Source of the DNA: Loxodes magnus
Taxonomy: Eukaryota; Ciliophora; Karyorelictea; Loxodida; Loxodidae
NCBI GenBank assembly: GCA_946699065.1
Contig: CAMPDV010000258.1
Coordinates: 124,001-188,000 of the forward strand
Reading direction: 5' to 3'
DNA: 64,000 nt
The notes under the pieces were generated by a model. It saw only the letters and a program-made list of their open reading frames with translations. It did no database searches and was not told the DNA's origin. Made by a program: the position numbers and the translations under genes. Positions 46,540 through 59,223 of the stretch are shown here, piece after piece; within the stretch, counting starts at the first letter, position 1; each line of letters opens with the position of its first letter.

Positions 46540-48000
46540 TAGGTAGTTTCTTTAAATAAAACAATAACTATTCTTAAATATATTAAGTAATAAGTGGTAT
46601 TGTCTTATGTATGAAAAGATTAATAACTCAAAAGTTCTCTAGTAAAAAGAGAAAAGCTACCTTAATCTTAAAATGGTCGAGAATAATTATTCTTAGTTTT
46701 TTAGAATAAAAAAAAATAGAAGCAAGCCAAACATAAATAAAAATAATAAATTATAAGGGTTTATATAAAATAGTTAGATAAAGATATATCTAAAATATAA
46801 TTAAACCAAAATAAATAGGTAAAAGTTGTATAACAGATCTTAAACCCTATTTAGTGTATTTTATAGATAGCAAGGTAAGGCTAATATAAATAAAATATCT
46901 ATTTTAGTGTTATAAAGGGTATAATAAGAAAGTTTATTATCTAGCTGATTCTTTTATTCTAATAGATAATAATTCTTAAATTGTAATATTTCTTTTTATT
47001 CACTTATGCTTAATGCTGAAAATATCTACCTATAATTACAACTAATTCCTAAGATTTATTAAGTTTTCTTAATGTAAATAAATGAGAGATCTGCCTCTCT
47101 TAACTTTCAAATTTTAGTGTAAATTCATGAAATTAAACTTACATAGAATATTTAAAAAGCTCAGCTTCCAAGCTTTTTTCTTTAATCAATACTTATTAAT
47201 ATGTTTGAAGAAAATAAATTCTAAAGAATAAATAGAAAGCATACATTTAAGTAATAATTAAGAGTTAATAGCATATAAAGGAGATATATCATAGATAGAG
47301 GCTATTTAAATAATTATATTTCTAATTTAGCACAAACTAAAATCTATTATATCAAAATATAAAGCCTTTACTTTAACTATCAATAAGAACTAATATAACT
47401 TCTTTGCATTGTGACTTTCATCTATGTCTTACGGAAAATAGTTAGCAATGAAATTACTATGAAGATTGTATCATAATTCCTTTAATAAAGCATTTAGATA
47501 TATAAATAAATAATTCCTTTTATTAGTCTCTAATTTATAATAATTAAGAATTTAAATATTTTAATGAAAGTAAATAAATATCTTTATTTTATATTCTAGC
47601 ACTATTTAAAGCATTTATCCATTAATACTTATCTAGTACTTTTTTATTTTTAAAGCAAAATCTAAATTATAACCTTCAAATTAAATACCCCTATTTCATT
47701 TATATTACCTTCTCTTTATTCTAACTTACATTTTCTAAATATCATTCCTTTAATTAAAGTCTAAGCTCTTTTAAAATTAACTAAAATGTAGAGAAATTTT
47801 AAGAAATTGGAATAAAATGATAAATGAAGCAATTCTACTAAATACAATTTTCTTTTATAATAGCTAGCATTTAATTTACTAGCCTAGTAGCTTATAATAC
47901 ATTTTCTGTTTCCTTCCAAGAGTTTGGATCAGAAATTATTCTAAAAAAATTATACATGAAATGCTAAATAAAACTTGAAATTGGTATTAATTAAAAAGAA
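46540..48000. other. Stretch without a recognised gene (right arm)
   Basis: AT-rich, mirror of about 6,720-8,190. Protein-like pieces appear close to 47,950 just before the frame at 48,010, so part of it may belong to that gene. Confidence 0.35.
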
Positions 48001-48009
48001 AGAAATAAG

Positions 48010-48850
48010 ATGAACATCAGAAAATCTTAATTCTACATTCAATTATTTCTAATTTATTTATGTGAAATGATTGCTTTTAAATGATTATGAAATTAAGTAT
48101 AGCTATTTACTATAAAATTATCACTGATATTCTAAAATAAATTCTAGATTAGATTTGGCTTTTCTTGCTAGTAAGCAAGAAAAATTAACTTAGATACTTT
48201 AAAGTTTTAAGAAAATTCCTTAGCATTTTGTATAGATCTATAAAATGATATTAATATCAAGGAATAGCTAAACAGATTTAAATAAAATATAGTAGGATAT
48301 TTTTAAGATTGATTAAGTAGAAAATCTGTATTAGCATCTTCAAATCTTTTATTAGAAGGTTTTGATACAAAAGCCAAAATTTTAGAAATTTTTTAAGTGC
48401 TAAAGAGGATTTTTATTTTTGAAAAAAACTTCTCTATAAGTTAAATTAGATTAGTTAGAAAATATCATTAGCGAAATCAACACTTTTAGGTGAAAGTTCA
48501 GAGATTGTTTTTGTAAAATACTCAAATTAAATAGCCGCTAAAATGCGATGTATTGCAATATGATTCATCTTTAAGATTTAAGGGATTATGTCTTGAAAAT
48601 CATTTTATTTCTATCTAAAGCTACTTTAAAATAAGGCTTCGACTTAAGATGGCTTTAATTATTATTTCTCATTCAAACATATACAAAGACTTGAAGTCTA
48701 AATCTTCGATGTTTGGTTTTTATAAAAGAATAATTCAAAAAAAATTTGACTAAAGCAGTATGGGATATATTTAGTAAGGTCGTTTAATATCTAAAATAAA
48801 TCAAAATATCTTAATTTTTTTTTCTTTCAGTCGTAATAATTGCTAGCATT
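48010..48850 (+). CDS. Unknown protein, boundaries uncertain (right arm)
   Basis: From an ATG at 48,010 one frame reads as ordinary protein (for example CDVLQYDSSLRFKGLCLEN and SKSSMFGFYKRIIQKKFDQS) until it enters the antisense of the GTPase remnant. The real 3' end is unknown, and an upstream exon in another frame is possible. No motif recognised. The left arm has the mirror copy. Confidence 0.4.
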
Positions 48851-49815
48851 GTTCGTTATATAAGATTTAGAAATGTATTTAATTTACTTTTCTAGCTATA
48901 TATAGAATTACAATTCTCATTCCTATAAATTTTTATACTTCTAAACTCATCTTCTAATTATTAAGAACCCTCGTTTTGGATTTCTCAATCAGTTTACCTG
49001 TTGCACCTCAATTTATTAGTTTTCTTGTTAAAACTTTTCTACTCTTTATTGAATCTACTCCAAAGTAATAGTTAGTGGAGACTATTAGATTTCTTTAACA
49101 TAGTCTGTTTTACTCTATATATCAAATAATTCTTTCATTTATGCTTTCAAATCTAAATATTCTTTACTTTCTTCTTACTTATTAGCGCTATAATTTTGTT
49201 AAAACTTCTTTGTCTAATTTTATTTCTACTTTTATAATTCGAATATTATGGTATTTTATGAGTAAATATAAACATTTTTAATATGGCTTAACTCTGTTCA
49301 TAGAAGCTTATCATTTCTTATAGCAATTAATCTAGTCCATCATCTTCTAATTTATGCTTATAAAATATTATTTTTTAGCTAACTTTTACACTCATAATTT
49401 ACTAAATAGTTGTGAACATTTATTAGACAAGAGTCTAAAAAATGTTATAGCTTTCTTATTAAGAAAGCATGTCCATTTTAGTGAAGCATACTTTTACATA
49501 TTTGATGTTACATCTATTTAAAACTTCTTCTAACTGTATCATGTTTCAACTAAAGTTTTAAGGTATATTTTCTCTCTCTGCTGAAATACATAAAAGTACG
49601 ATGCTTATTCCCTCATTAAGTTAGCTTAAGCAATTACTAATTTAAGTTATTACTTCTTTATCATTTTCTTCAATACCACTAAATCCAGGAGTATCAATAA
49701 ACTAAATTCTTTTCTTCTTTTTCAGTTGCTTATTAACTAGATAAATTGTTTGCTTAATTACCAAATCCATCGCTTTCTATAAATTTTTGAGTATCTAAAG
49801 GAGATGCTAATTAAA
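48780..49815 (-). pseudogene. Decayed AIG1/GIMAP-type GTPase, right-arm copy
   Basis: Mirror of 4,925-5,960. The G-domain part with DTPG and TKMD is recognisable; the P-loop end is replaced and the coiled-coil part has lost its frame. This copy has an additional deletion and divergence near 49,720-49,760 relative to the left arm. Confidence 0.7.
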
Positions 49816-49829
49816 AACAGTTGATAGTA

Positions 49830-50810
49830 ATATTTAATCTGATCTATTATGATTAATAGCTATATCTCTATTTTATTTATATTATTTAGTAATTTATTTT
49901 CCTCTTATGGCTATATAATATTCTATCTTGAAATAAACGATATCTATAAATAAAAGTTTATAAAAATATCAATTCAAACAACAGAAATAAAATAAAACTA
50001 AATGTTTATCAAATGTTTTGGACTAAATTAAGTAATAATAAAAGGAATATATCAAAGCTAAGATATTTTTGATAAGATATAGAAAATTAAATTAATAATC
50101 AAATTAAAAAATAATCCTAGCCTATAAAAAACTAAGGTAATAATAACTAATTTTAAAGAACTGTTCTAATTTTAATTATCACTAATTTTAAAAAAAAATA
50201 GCTATTTCGCTTTATTTAAGGACTATTATATTAAATATATTTTGATTAATAATTTAAGAGCTTTATTAGTATGAATATGGTTAAATAATTAGATTAAGAA
50301 TATCCCAGATAAAATTAATTTAAGTATATAATATAAAAAGATATATTTGTTATTTAAATGTAGTTGGAATAAAAGATAATTTATTTTGTTCAATTAAGAG
50401 ACATATATCAAACTTTTATAATTCATTAGCAATTAAAAATTTATTTTATAAAAAAGGTTAAAAATAAGAGGGAATAGAAGAAGTTTATCTGAGTCGCTTC
50501 AGGAGAATAATTTAAGAATTTTTGCACTCTAAAGTGCTTTAGTTTGAAATACACAGCTCTGTTTCAAATCAATTATATTTAAAAAAGATAAAAAGGATAT
50601 AAAATAATAAAACTTAGAGACTTTGAGATTTAAATAAAGCATATAGAAACGAGAAACTATGAAGAGTAATTTTTAATAAGCATTTATATAAAAATATTAA
50701 GATATGAAGCATAATATCATAATTCTAAAATTTGCCTTTTACATCATATATGTTTATTGTAATAAAGCATAATTATTATAAGCTTTAAATTTAATTTTAA
50801 TAATATGTAT
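49830..50810. other. Stretch without a recognised gene (right arm)
   Basis: Mirror of 3,906-4,920; AT-rich, no supported feature. Confidence 0.4.
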
Positions 50811-50814
50811 AAAA

Positions 50815-50898
50815 TGCATGCGGTGAGATTTGAACTCACGCGGGATTTCTCCCACTAGAACTTGAGTCTAGCGCCTTGGACCGCTCGGCCACACATGC
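50815..50898 (-). tRNA. tRNA-Leu (CAA), right-arm copy
   Basis: Exact reverse-complement copy of 3,822-3,905, anticodon CAA. Confidence 0.95.
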
Positions 50899-51637
50899 TT
50901 ATAAACATTGCTTACAACTACTTTTATACCTATTAATATCTTTTCACTAAGTATACAGATACTTTCAATAGAGAAAACCTCATAATATTAATAAGACTCT
51001 AGAATAATTTAAAATACTACCCTCATTTCGAAACTTTATCAAGCATGAAAATTAGAAGCCTACAATTATTTAAGCAGTTTAAAAATTTAAAATCAGCATC
51101 CATCTAATTAATACTTAGTTAACTTCTTTCTATCTTAAAAAATTATGAGCTTTATCAGCTATCCTTAAGTAGCAGTGATTATCGTTTTGACTATAAGTTA
51201 CTTTAAAGAGATTTCCCAGATTTATCTTTCTTAAATTTGTCTTAAAGAATAATTTTTATTTGTATAATTTAACTATCAATTTATTTTAATTAACTATGTA
51301 ATAGATTAAACTTATTAAAGTCCATAAGCTTCAAGCTCTATATGAAATGAACTATTACTTAAAGTTAGAAGATAAGCAAGTTGCTAGCTTAGTAATGAGA
51401 ATACATGACTTGCAGAATTTATTTGAAAATGATTTTAAAGGGAAGGAGAAATTTTTGCTCTAAATGGTTTTCTTTTAAAGTTATAATATAAAAGTACTTT
51501 TAGCTTAGATTTGGTCTAATAAGCTATAAATCCTATTTCTTTATTCATTTTTATTATTTTATAATTTTCCTTAAACCTTAGGGAGTTTAAGTTAAACTCC
51601 CTAATTATGCTTAAAAGAGAGTATGCTAAAATAATAA

Positions 51638-54600
51638 ATGCAGCAAATGAATTCTTGCTTTAATTGTAGCAAAGAGTTCAATAAAGGAAGAAACTTGCCT
51701 AAGAAACTAAACTGTGAGCATATAATGTGCTTTGAATGCACTCTATAGCTAGAATAGTAGAAGAATTAGATAATTTGTCCTTGATGCTAATAAATTACTA
51801 AGCAAAGTCCTTATGATCTAGAACTAGCATTTATTCCAGGATAGCAATCCAATTAAAGCGATATTTGCTAGATGCATAATTATCCTAAAAGTTTATTATG
51901 CAAAAGTGAGTTTTAACTAATATGTCATTTATGTGCTTTTTCATAATAGCATAAAAGTCATAATATAGTAATAGCAGAAGAAGCAATAGATTAGATTAAG
52001 TAAAATCAGTTCAAAAAAGCGCAAGAATAGCAAGTTACTTTAGATGAATCTCTATCGGAAAGCTTAAAAAAGCTTAACGAAGAATACTAAAAGGCTTTGT
52101 ATGAAATTTAGAGATATAAGTATGAAATAAATGATAGCTCCTAGGCTATGATAAACTTGATCTAGTAGATTTAGCAATAAAGACTCTGACAAATAGAAAA
52201 AGATGAATAAGAAATCCATTAAAAGTTTACTGAACAAAGATAGCATTTAGAAACTATAAAAAGCATACTAAGTTAGTATGATTCTTAGAACTACTAGATA
52301 ATAAGAGAGTTTATTGAATTTGTTAAAAATATATCTGATCTATATTAAAAGAACAAATACTAGAAGTAAATGTTTTAAATATTCCACTACAATAATTAAG
52401 CAGAAACTATTTAAGAGCATATAAGAAACTTTATGATGTATTAGTTATAAATAAAAGAAATTAAAGACATAGATATTAGCACAAAAAATGGAGGGACAAT
52501 TAAAATATAAATAGATCTGAGTAGCACAATAGAACAAGCTAAGAAAAAATAGAAGAATAATATGAAATCTAGCAGGAGTTTTAAAAGTTGAATCTTAACG
52601 GAAAAGAATTGTAAAACTAATAGATCTTCAACTAATTTGAAAAAGAGGAGAATAATAATATCAGTCTTGAATTTAAGAGTCTAATTTTTAAATGCAGCAA
52701 GTAAAAGAATTGAAATAAAGTATGTAAGAGATATTTAATCTAATAAAGGCGGTAATTATTTAAGTATAAAGGTGGTAAAAAATTTCAAGATTAGTATGTA
52801 AGATCTATCAAAATGAACAAGGCAGTAAATAGAATTACAACAGCATGTACATAATTAAAATATAGAGAGTAAGCAGATAAAAAAAGAATGTTAAATCTTA
52901 GATATAGATTGTATTAAACTAAGTAAAGAGTGTAAAATATTAAAAAGCAAAGGTCGTAAGGATAATAATAAAGATCCTTGTAATCTAATTAAACTATAGG
53001 TGGTAGATAAATTAACTTATAAAATAGAAGGTAAAAAGCAAGCGAAATAGCTTGTACAATAAACTTACTATAGGTGGTAAAATTATAATATAAGGTGGTA
53101 AGAAATTTAATTCTTTTAAATAAAATAGGAAGTAAATAAATACGTATATAGGTAGTAACGTTTAAGCATAGGAAGTAAGAAATAAAATAGATCGTAACTA
53201 GGTCATAAAATAAAAAGATAGTAACTGTACTAAAGTCATTTAGTATGTTAGATATTTTTAATTTATACAAGTCTGTATAGCGTTTAATATATTTCAAGAA
53301 CGTAATATATTATAATATAAAAAAGCCTGTAAGACAGCTTAAATATATAAGTGGAATGAAAGAATCAGAATTAAGTCCAATGTAAGTCATTTTAATTATA
53401 TTAACAGACTGTAAAATATTTTCAATATAAAGAGGATTGTATGATAATCAATATGCTAAGAAGCTTGTAATAAATCTTTTATTATTTAGGAAGTAAATCA
53501 TTATAAAACACACAAGATTGTACATTATATAACTCATTTTTTAGAACGTAAGTCACTTAAATAAAAATTAGCCTGTAAACAATTTTAAATTATAACTAGC
53601 TCGTATGATATTTAAGATAAAAAGCAGCTCGTATAGCATTTAAACTCCTAAAAGATCGTAAGAAATTTAGAAGTAAAAGAAGCATGTAGAGCATTTTAGT
53701 ACACAAATAGATTGTAATATTTGAGCAATATTTAGAAAGTAAAAACCTTCTATTATACATAGATCGTAAGACTCTTTATTATTATAGGATGTAAGCCTAT
53801 TAAAGAATAAAATTAGGTTGTAAGAAATTGAAATATTAGTCCGTAACAAACTTTAAATAAATAAAGAGTGTAACTATTTTAAAGAAATAAACTAGGCTGT
53901 AAGTAATATAAATAGCTATAGCATGTAAAATATATAAAATTATTTCAAGAGAGTAATTAATTTAAAAAACACAGACTTTGGTAATTTTTTATTACAATCT
54001 AGTTTGTAAGAAAGCTTAAAAGAAATCAGAACGTAAAATTCTTTATTGTTAATTTAGAAAGTAAGCTTCAATAAATAAATTTAAGACTGTAATAAAATTT
54101 AAAAGTAATGCAAGATTGTATGCCATTTAATATAAATCCAGAATGTACTAATAATATATAACATCCAGGTAGTAAGAAATTTAAATTTCAAGCTTGTAAG
54201 ATACACTATCTGCTAAAGGTAGTAACTTTGTTTGATATAGTAGATGGTAAGTAAATACGACATATCAAGAATATAATATATAATAAAATTATGTGAAAAG
54301 TAAGAATTAAAATAATAATAAGATAGTAAGATGCTATAATTACTATTAGAATGTAGGATATTTTTATATTTTATAAAAGGCATCTATTTTAAGTCTTATA
54401 TAGTGGGTAAGATTCTTAATTTTATTTTTAGAAAGTGGGATATTTCATCATTAGAAAGTAAGATATTCAATTAAAAAAATAGATAGTAATGCTTTTTAAA
54501 TTATAAAAATAGAAAAACATTAAAATATCTAAGTGGGATGTAGAGCTTTAATTAAATAAAGAATGTAAGATGATTTAAAAAATGTCTAGATAGTATAATA

Positions 54601-55184
54601 TTTTAAAATAAATTAAGACTGTAAGACAATTTAAATAAACGACTAGATAGTAAAATAATTAAGTAATTTATATAGGTAATTTATAAAAGCTTATAAGATC
54701 GTAAGCCTTTAATTATTAAAAGAAAGTAAGATAATTTACTAAATAGATAGTAATATAATAAGTATAAGAAAGTAAGATTATACCTAAAAAGGTTGTAAGG
54801 GTATAAGATCTAGAATGCATTATATTATTTTCAGAGTGTAAGTTATTTAATTTTAGGGAGTGCGTTATTAATTTATCAGAAAGTAACTAATTATATGAAA
54901 ACAGAATGTAAAGTTTAAACAGAGAATGTAATAAGTTAAAAAGTTAGATGGTAAATATTTAAAATTCAATAAGAAAGTAAGAAATGTAAGAAATGTAAAA
55001 AAGCTTGTATGTCTATTTTTATTTTAGGGGGTGAGAATATAAAATTCCAGAATGTAAGATCTTAGAAATCTTAATGTTGTAAAATAAATCTATCTAAATA
55101 TAAAGGCAGTATATTTATCTATGAAAGAATGTAATATAAGCTAAATATAGGTGGTATTTATCTTTAAAAATAGCTGCAAATTGA
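51638..55184 (+). CDS. TRIM-like RING/B-box/coiled-coil protein whose 3' half is coded by a microexon array
   Basis: ATG at 51,638. Residues 7-50 form a C3HC4 RING (C7, C10, C26, H28, C31, C34, C47, C50), typical of E3 ubiquitin ligases. A B-box type 2 follows (about 77-108; C-x2-H-x7-C-x2-E-x4-C-x2-C-x5-H-x2-H), then a long coiled coil: the RBCC order of TRIM proteins. An intron of 23 nt (52,521-52,543) is needed to keep the coiled-coil frame (KIEEQYEIQQEFQKLNLNG). This frame runs to 52,723 and there enters an array of about 90 introns and mostly 3-nt exons. The array encodes about 135 further residues, beginning CGVCTQKYQCHPCEACGG, and ends GCT GCA AAT TGA at 55,182-55,184. The C-terminal part would be the substrate- or ligand-binding region, with a possible extra zinc site from its CxxC pairs. 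That the array is spliced is inference from sequence alone. Confidence 0.7.
52724..55173 (+). other. Microexon array: about 90 introns of 16-30 nt around exons of mostly 3 nt
   Basis: The motif AG-NNN-GTAAG recurs every 20-30 bp. Between AG and GT I count about 80 exons of exactly 3 nt; the others are 6 (three times), 12, 24, 27 (twice) and 30 (twice) nt, so the phase never changes. Intron interiors are very AT-rich, while the 3-nt exons have roughly twice their GC (about 36 percent in the first 58 triplets). Typical introns begin GTAAG, GTAAA or GTAT and end TAG, AAG or CAG, like the 16-29 nt introns elsewhere in the window. Every codon is split after its first base. Confidence 0.75.
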
Positions 55185-55350
55185 GAAGCTTGAAAGTTAC
55201 GTAGAAATTTTATTATTTTACTCTTATTTTACTAATATCATAAAATAACTATGTTTCAATTATAATTTTGAAAACGATTACATTAACGTAAATTTATTAT
55301 AAAAATACAATGAAATTTTCAATAAGTTAATCCAGGATTCTAGATATATT

Positions 55351-56118
55351 TCAAAAATTAAAGTGAAATAATTTTTTTTTCTCTTTGGATTATAAGCTAC
55401 GATGAAGAATCTTATTATTATTTAAAAAATTATCTAACTAAGTTATTAATTACTTAATGAAATAGATCAAATCAGCTATTTTTTATTTATTTTAATTCCA
55501 ATTAAAGGTATGCTTCTTTTATTTTATGATGCTTATGAAAATTTTATATTTAAGTAGATGAAAAATTTTACAAAAGAGATTATTTATATAAACTTCCTAC
55601 AACATACGAAAGTCCTCTCAAAATAATTGAAATTAATTAATCAAAACTTATAAAGTTCTATTTTTAAAGCAGTTCCTTTATCTCGCTTTTGGTAACTAAA
55701 ATTTCAAGTTAGTTCTTCAATTTGAAATTTTTATTTTTAAACCTAGTTTTTTTTATTTTTTAGAATTTAATTATTATTTAGTTGCAATTGAATTGAGATT
55801 TATCTTTACTATTTCAGTTTAATATAGTAAGAGGTTAATTATTAAGCACTTAATTTCATAAGAAAGCTAATTTTCTAAACCTTAAAAAGTTTCATAATTA
55901 TATTATTTAGCCCAAGCTTATTAATTTTTTTTAGATTTTTTCTTCCCTTTCGATTCATAAAAATAATTGTCTAGTTATATAAATCTTGTTGGCATCTTTT
56001 GTTTATTTAGTTGTAGTTTATTTATTTCATTAAAAGTTTTTATGATTCTAAAGCAAGCTAGCTCATTCTAAATCTCTTTAGATAGCCTTAAAACTGCTTT
56101 ATTAATTCTATTTTTCAT
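55351..56118 (-). CDS. Unknown basic protein, 255 aa
   Basis: ATG at 56,116-56,118, four codons after an in-frame TGA; stop TGA at 55,351-55,353; 256 codons. Lys/Asn/Gln/Leu-rich and mostly helical, with YESKGKKKSKKNQQAWAKQ as a basic stretch and LSKEIQNELACFRIIKTFNE at the start. It converges with the TRIM-like gene, 166 bp apart, which independently limits the 3' end of the microexon array. No family recognised. Confidence 0.65.
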
Positions 56119-56355
56119 CCTTATTAATAATTTTCAGTCTTTAATATCTCTTTCTTTTCTCTTCTCTAGATAACCATGTTCTATTATATAAAGAATGTAT
56201 CAAAGATAAAAATATAATTGAAGTTTTAGGACATCTCAGCATGTAATAATAATAACTTTATTAAAGCACTAATTTTTATATTTGGCGAATAAAAGTTTTA
56301 CTATAGCTTTAATTCATAAAAGAAAGAAATTCAAAAAGAACTTAAGTTTACTAAA

Positions 56356-57813
56356 TCATATAAGAACTGCTTATAATTAATTATAAAGGCTTAGTAAGCT
56401 ATATTTATTTAGTTAAGCTTTAATAAATTTATAAGCTATTATTAACTATTTAATCTAAAATCTCTCATTTTATCTTTTTGGATTTTATTTTAATAAATTA
56501 AATCGAAAAGTTCTTTTTAAAAAATTTATGAAGAATAAAATGCAGAAAAACTCTGTATTTTATTTTTCCTTTTTACCCTTAACTTTTAATGCTTAAATTA
56601 AAATTAAAAAGTACTAAGAAATTGTTTAAGATTTATTAGATAATTTTCATATTTAACTTTAATATTTTTAAAAATAATGACTATTTAAATCTATTTTATG
56701 AGTTATCTGACATGCTAAATAATTTTTATAACTAAGGAATTATTTTAACTAGGTATATATATTGGCTATGATTTTCATTCTGCTTGAATTTACATTTCCT
56801 TCTAGTATTTTATTTTGAACTTAATAAAGCTAAACTTAGGTATGAACTATTAGCTTTTTAAAATTTTCATTTATTTGTGGCTTTATTAAAGAAGACTCTT
56901 TTACAAATAAAGACTAATTTCATAATTTATGTATTTCTTAAGAAATATTTAAATTCCTTTTTAAAGAATAAAAAGTTAAAACCCATCACTATTAAAATAA
57001 ATTATCTCCTTATAATTTTCATTTTATTAACTTTAGAAAATCAAAATTACTTATTAAGTCAAGTCCATCTAATTATCAAATTAGCTACTTTATTCTTTTT
57101 AATTTTTTCTCTTTAGTAATTTCTTTTTTAGTCTTCAACAAGTTTTGACTAACACATTTTTCAAATTTATCTTATTCTAGTTAACTAAAATTAATTTGAT
57201 GCCTTGTAAAGCTTTTTTCTTTAATGATATTTTAATTCAAATCTAAAAAAGGTTCTAAAACTTCAATTAACTTAACAATAGTTTTAAAAATTTCCTAGGA
57301 ATTATCTATTTATCCTCTTATTTTTATTTAAAAAGCAAATGATTAATAATCTATAATATTTATAAAAGAAGACTTAACTAAGCTTTAATTAGAATTTTTG
57401 CATCTGGAATTTAAATAAAAAGCTATTAGATTTCTATTTATTTTCTATACTTAATTATTGTTAAATTATATAGGAAACTCTTCTTATTCAAATTTCCATC
57501 TTAATATTTCATCCTTTCTTAGAATATAATATTGATCAATTCTATTAGGAGCTTGCTTTTAATTCTTTTAATTTCGCTATTGATAAATTTTAATCTGTTC
57601 CGAGTTTTAATATATACTTATTAAATCTAGGATTAAAGGTTTTGTGGTTATAGCTAAAGTAAATAAATAGCATTGATTTTTTAGTAATATGGATAATTAG
57701 AAGGGATTGAAATAAAAGAGTGGACTAGATTATAAATTGTGGGATCTTAAGTATAGTTATATTAGCTAAGTACATTTGAAATAGATAGAAAAGAGAATAA
57801 AGATAGAAATCAT
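56356..57813 (-). CDS. Unknown protein with signal-like N-terminus, 485 aa, single exon
   Basis: ATG at 57,811-57,813, TGA at 56,356-56,358, 486 codons in one frame. The N-terminus MISIFILFSIYFKC is a signal peptide or anchor. The remainder alternates Gln/Lys-rich helices (EIFKTIVKLIEVLEPFLDLN, QLEQDKFEKCVSQNLLKTKK) with Phe/Ile-rich stretches. It lies head-to-tail with 55,351-56,118 (237 bp apart). Short standard-code ORFs on the plus strand here are antisense. No family recognised. Confidence 0.6.
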
Positions 57814-58166
57814 ATCAAATAAAAGGATTAAATGAGAATTCAATTAAAAGCTCTTAAAATATACTTAAAGTTTATTATCAAAAAATTTCTCTTTAAAGAG
57901 ATAAAAAGGTCTATTTTCTAAAATTTAAATAGTCTTTATTTGAAAGTAAAAAGAAAACAAAATTTAAAAGCTCTTAATTCAATATTAATATTAGATGAGC
58001 TGTTCATTTATGTAGTTGATTTTAAATTGGGGAAACAATTTATGAATTTTATAAGAGAAATAAATTTAGTACCTTATAAATTAATTAGCTTTAAAATATT
58101 CTTAAGCATCTAATTAAATTTTAGCTATTTTTCTAGTTAAATAAGATTGGATTCTAATTTTATAAC

Positions 58167-58239
58167 GCGGTTTTAGCGCAGTCGGTAGCGCGTCAGTCTC
58201 ATAATCTGAAGGTCGTGAGTTCGATCCTCACAAACCGCA
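58167..58239 (+). tRNA. tRNA-Met (CAT), elongator type
   Basis: 73 nt with acceptor GCGGTTT/AAACCGC, loop CTCATAA with anticodon CAT, T-loop TTCGATC and discriminator A. It sits just beyond the stop codon of the minus-strand gene 58,244-58,907. Confidence 0.95.
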
Positions 58240-58243
58240 TTTT

Positions 58244-58907
58244 TCAATACAAATTTTTATTTAATTTTTAGATTTTAAAGAATAGAACAAATCGTTAGAG
58301 TTAGCATGGCTATATTTATTAAACTAATAATTAATCTTTTAGTTGATATGGAAATTACATTAGTTAGATAAAAAAGAGAAGATAGATAGTTAGTAACTTC
58401 TCTTGCAAACATCAATAAGTTATTAATCTAAATACTTATTTATCTTTTTCTTCAAGCATGAACTAGCAGAGAGCTTTTATCTTACTTGGTATATCACGCT
58501 TTTTAGTTCAATTAAATAAGAAAAATTTGATAATTTGTTCTTCTTTTTTATCTTCAAATGATTGAATTATATAAAAAGTATCTTAACTACCTTGTAATAA
58601 AATTGTTCTAAAGAGATAGTTTAACTTTCTATTTATTTGACTTAGCTATTCAAATAATTTTTCCTTCAAAAACTAACTAAAATCCTTTCAATTATTTCTA
58701 CATTTTAAGCATAAAGTACCAACTTTTAACCTTAATACTTAAATGCTACTAGGTTTTATATAATCTTATTTTATCTTAAACTTTACTTACTTAAAAAAGG
58801 TATATAATTAGAAGGAATTAAAAGGAAGAAATTTTATTCTCTTGGTTAACTTAGAAACTACAGAAAGAAAGTAAATTATCTAATGTAATTGAGAATTTAT
58901 TTCTCAT
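58244..58907 (-). CDS. Unknown protein, 215 aa, one 16-nt intron
   Basis: ATG at 58,905-58,907, TGA at 58,244-58,246. Removing the GTAAGT...AAG intron at 58,775-58,790 gives exactly 216 codons. The protein contains a CxxC pair (GTLCLKCRNNW), then a helical, charged body (QSFEDKKEEQIIKFFLFNW, KIKALCQFMLEEKDKQVFRL). The intron is in the same size class as those of the channel gene. No family recognised. Confidence 0.65.
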
Positions 58908-59223
58908 TACAAGTCTCTTGAGCTATAAGCTGAGTATTAATTTCAGTTTAATATACAATGGTTTTAAAAATAAGATTAGATAGGGTTGGATAATTTCCTT
59001 AGTCTATCGGATTCTTTCTTTAAATTCTTCAGCTTTTTAATTAAATAAAAATCACACATGCTTTTTATAAAATTATCCTCACACATATATTCTAATATTA
59101 TAATTATATAGAGAAATTAATCGAGTGAAGATATAAAAGCTAAGCTAAGAATCTAGATTTAGATCCTTAAAAAAAGGATAAGTGAGATGATAAAGGAGAA
59201 ATGATAATAAATAGATAATTAGA

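Larger units (their letters stand above)
39100..54722. repeat. Right arm of the large inverted repeat
   Basis: Reverse complement of 1-15,190. The left copy is cut by the window edge, so the arm may continue beyond 54,722 to the end of the TRIM-like gene or further. It is the better preserved arm: its large coiled-coil gene is full length. Confidence 0.9.

Noticed and set aside
54660-54722. Telomere or chromosome end at the outer arm border
   Set aside because: No telomeric repeat is present; the array and the following genes continue without a break.
52724-55173. Reading the 3-nt exons as whole codons (phase 0)
   Set aside because: This gives a Val/Ile-rich string without Gln, Cys or Gly and does not agree with the frame of the upstream exon. 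The split-codon phase agrees with it and has normal residue use.
55175-55690. Plus-strand open frame after the array as a further exon
   Set aside because: It is antisense of the minus-strand gene 55,351-56,118, which has a better start, stop and composition; the array frame already ends at TGA 55,182.
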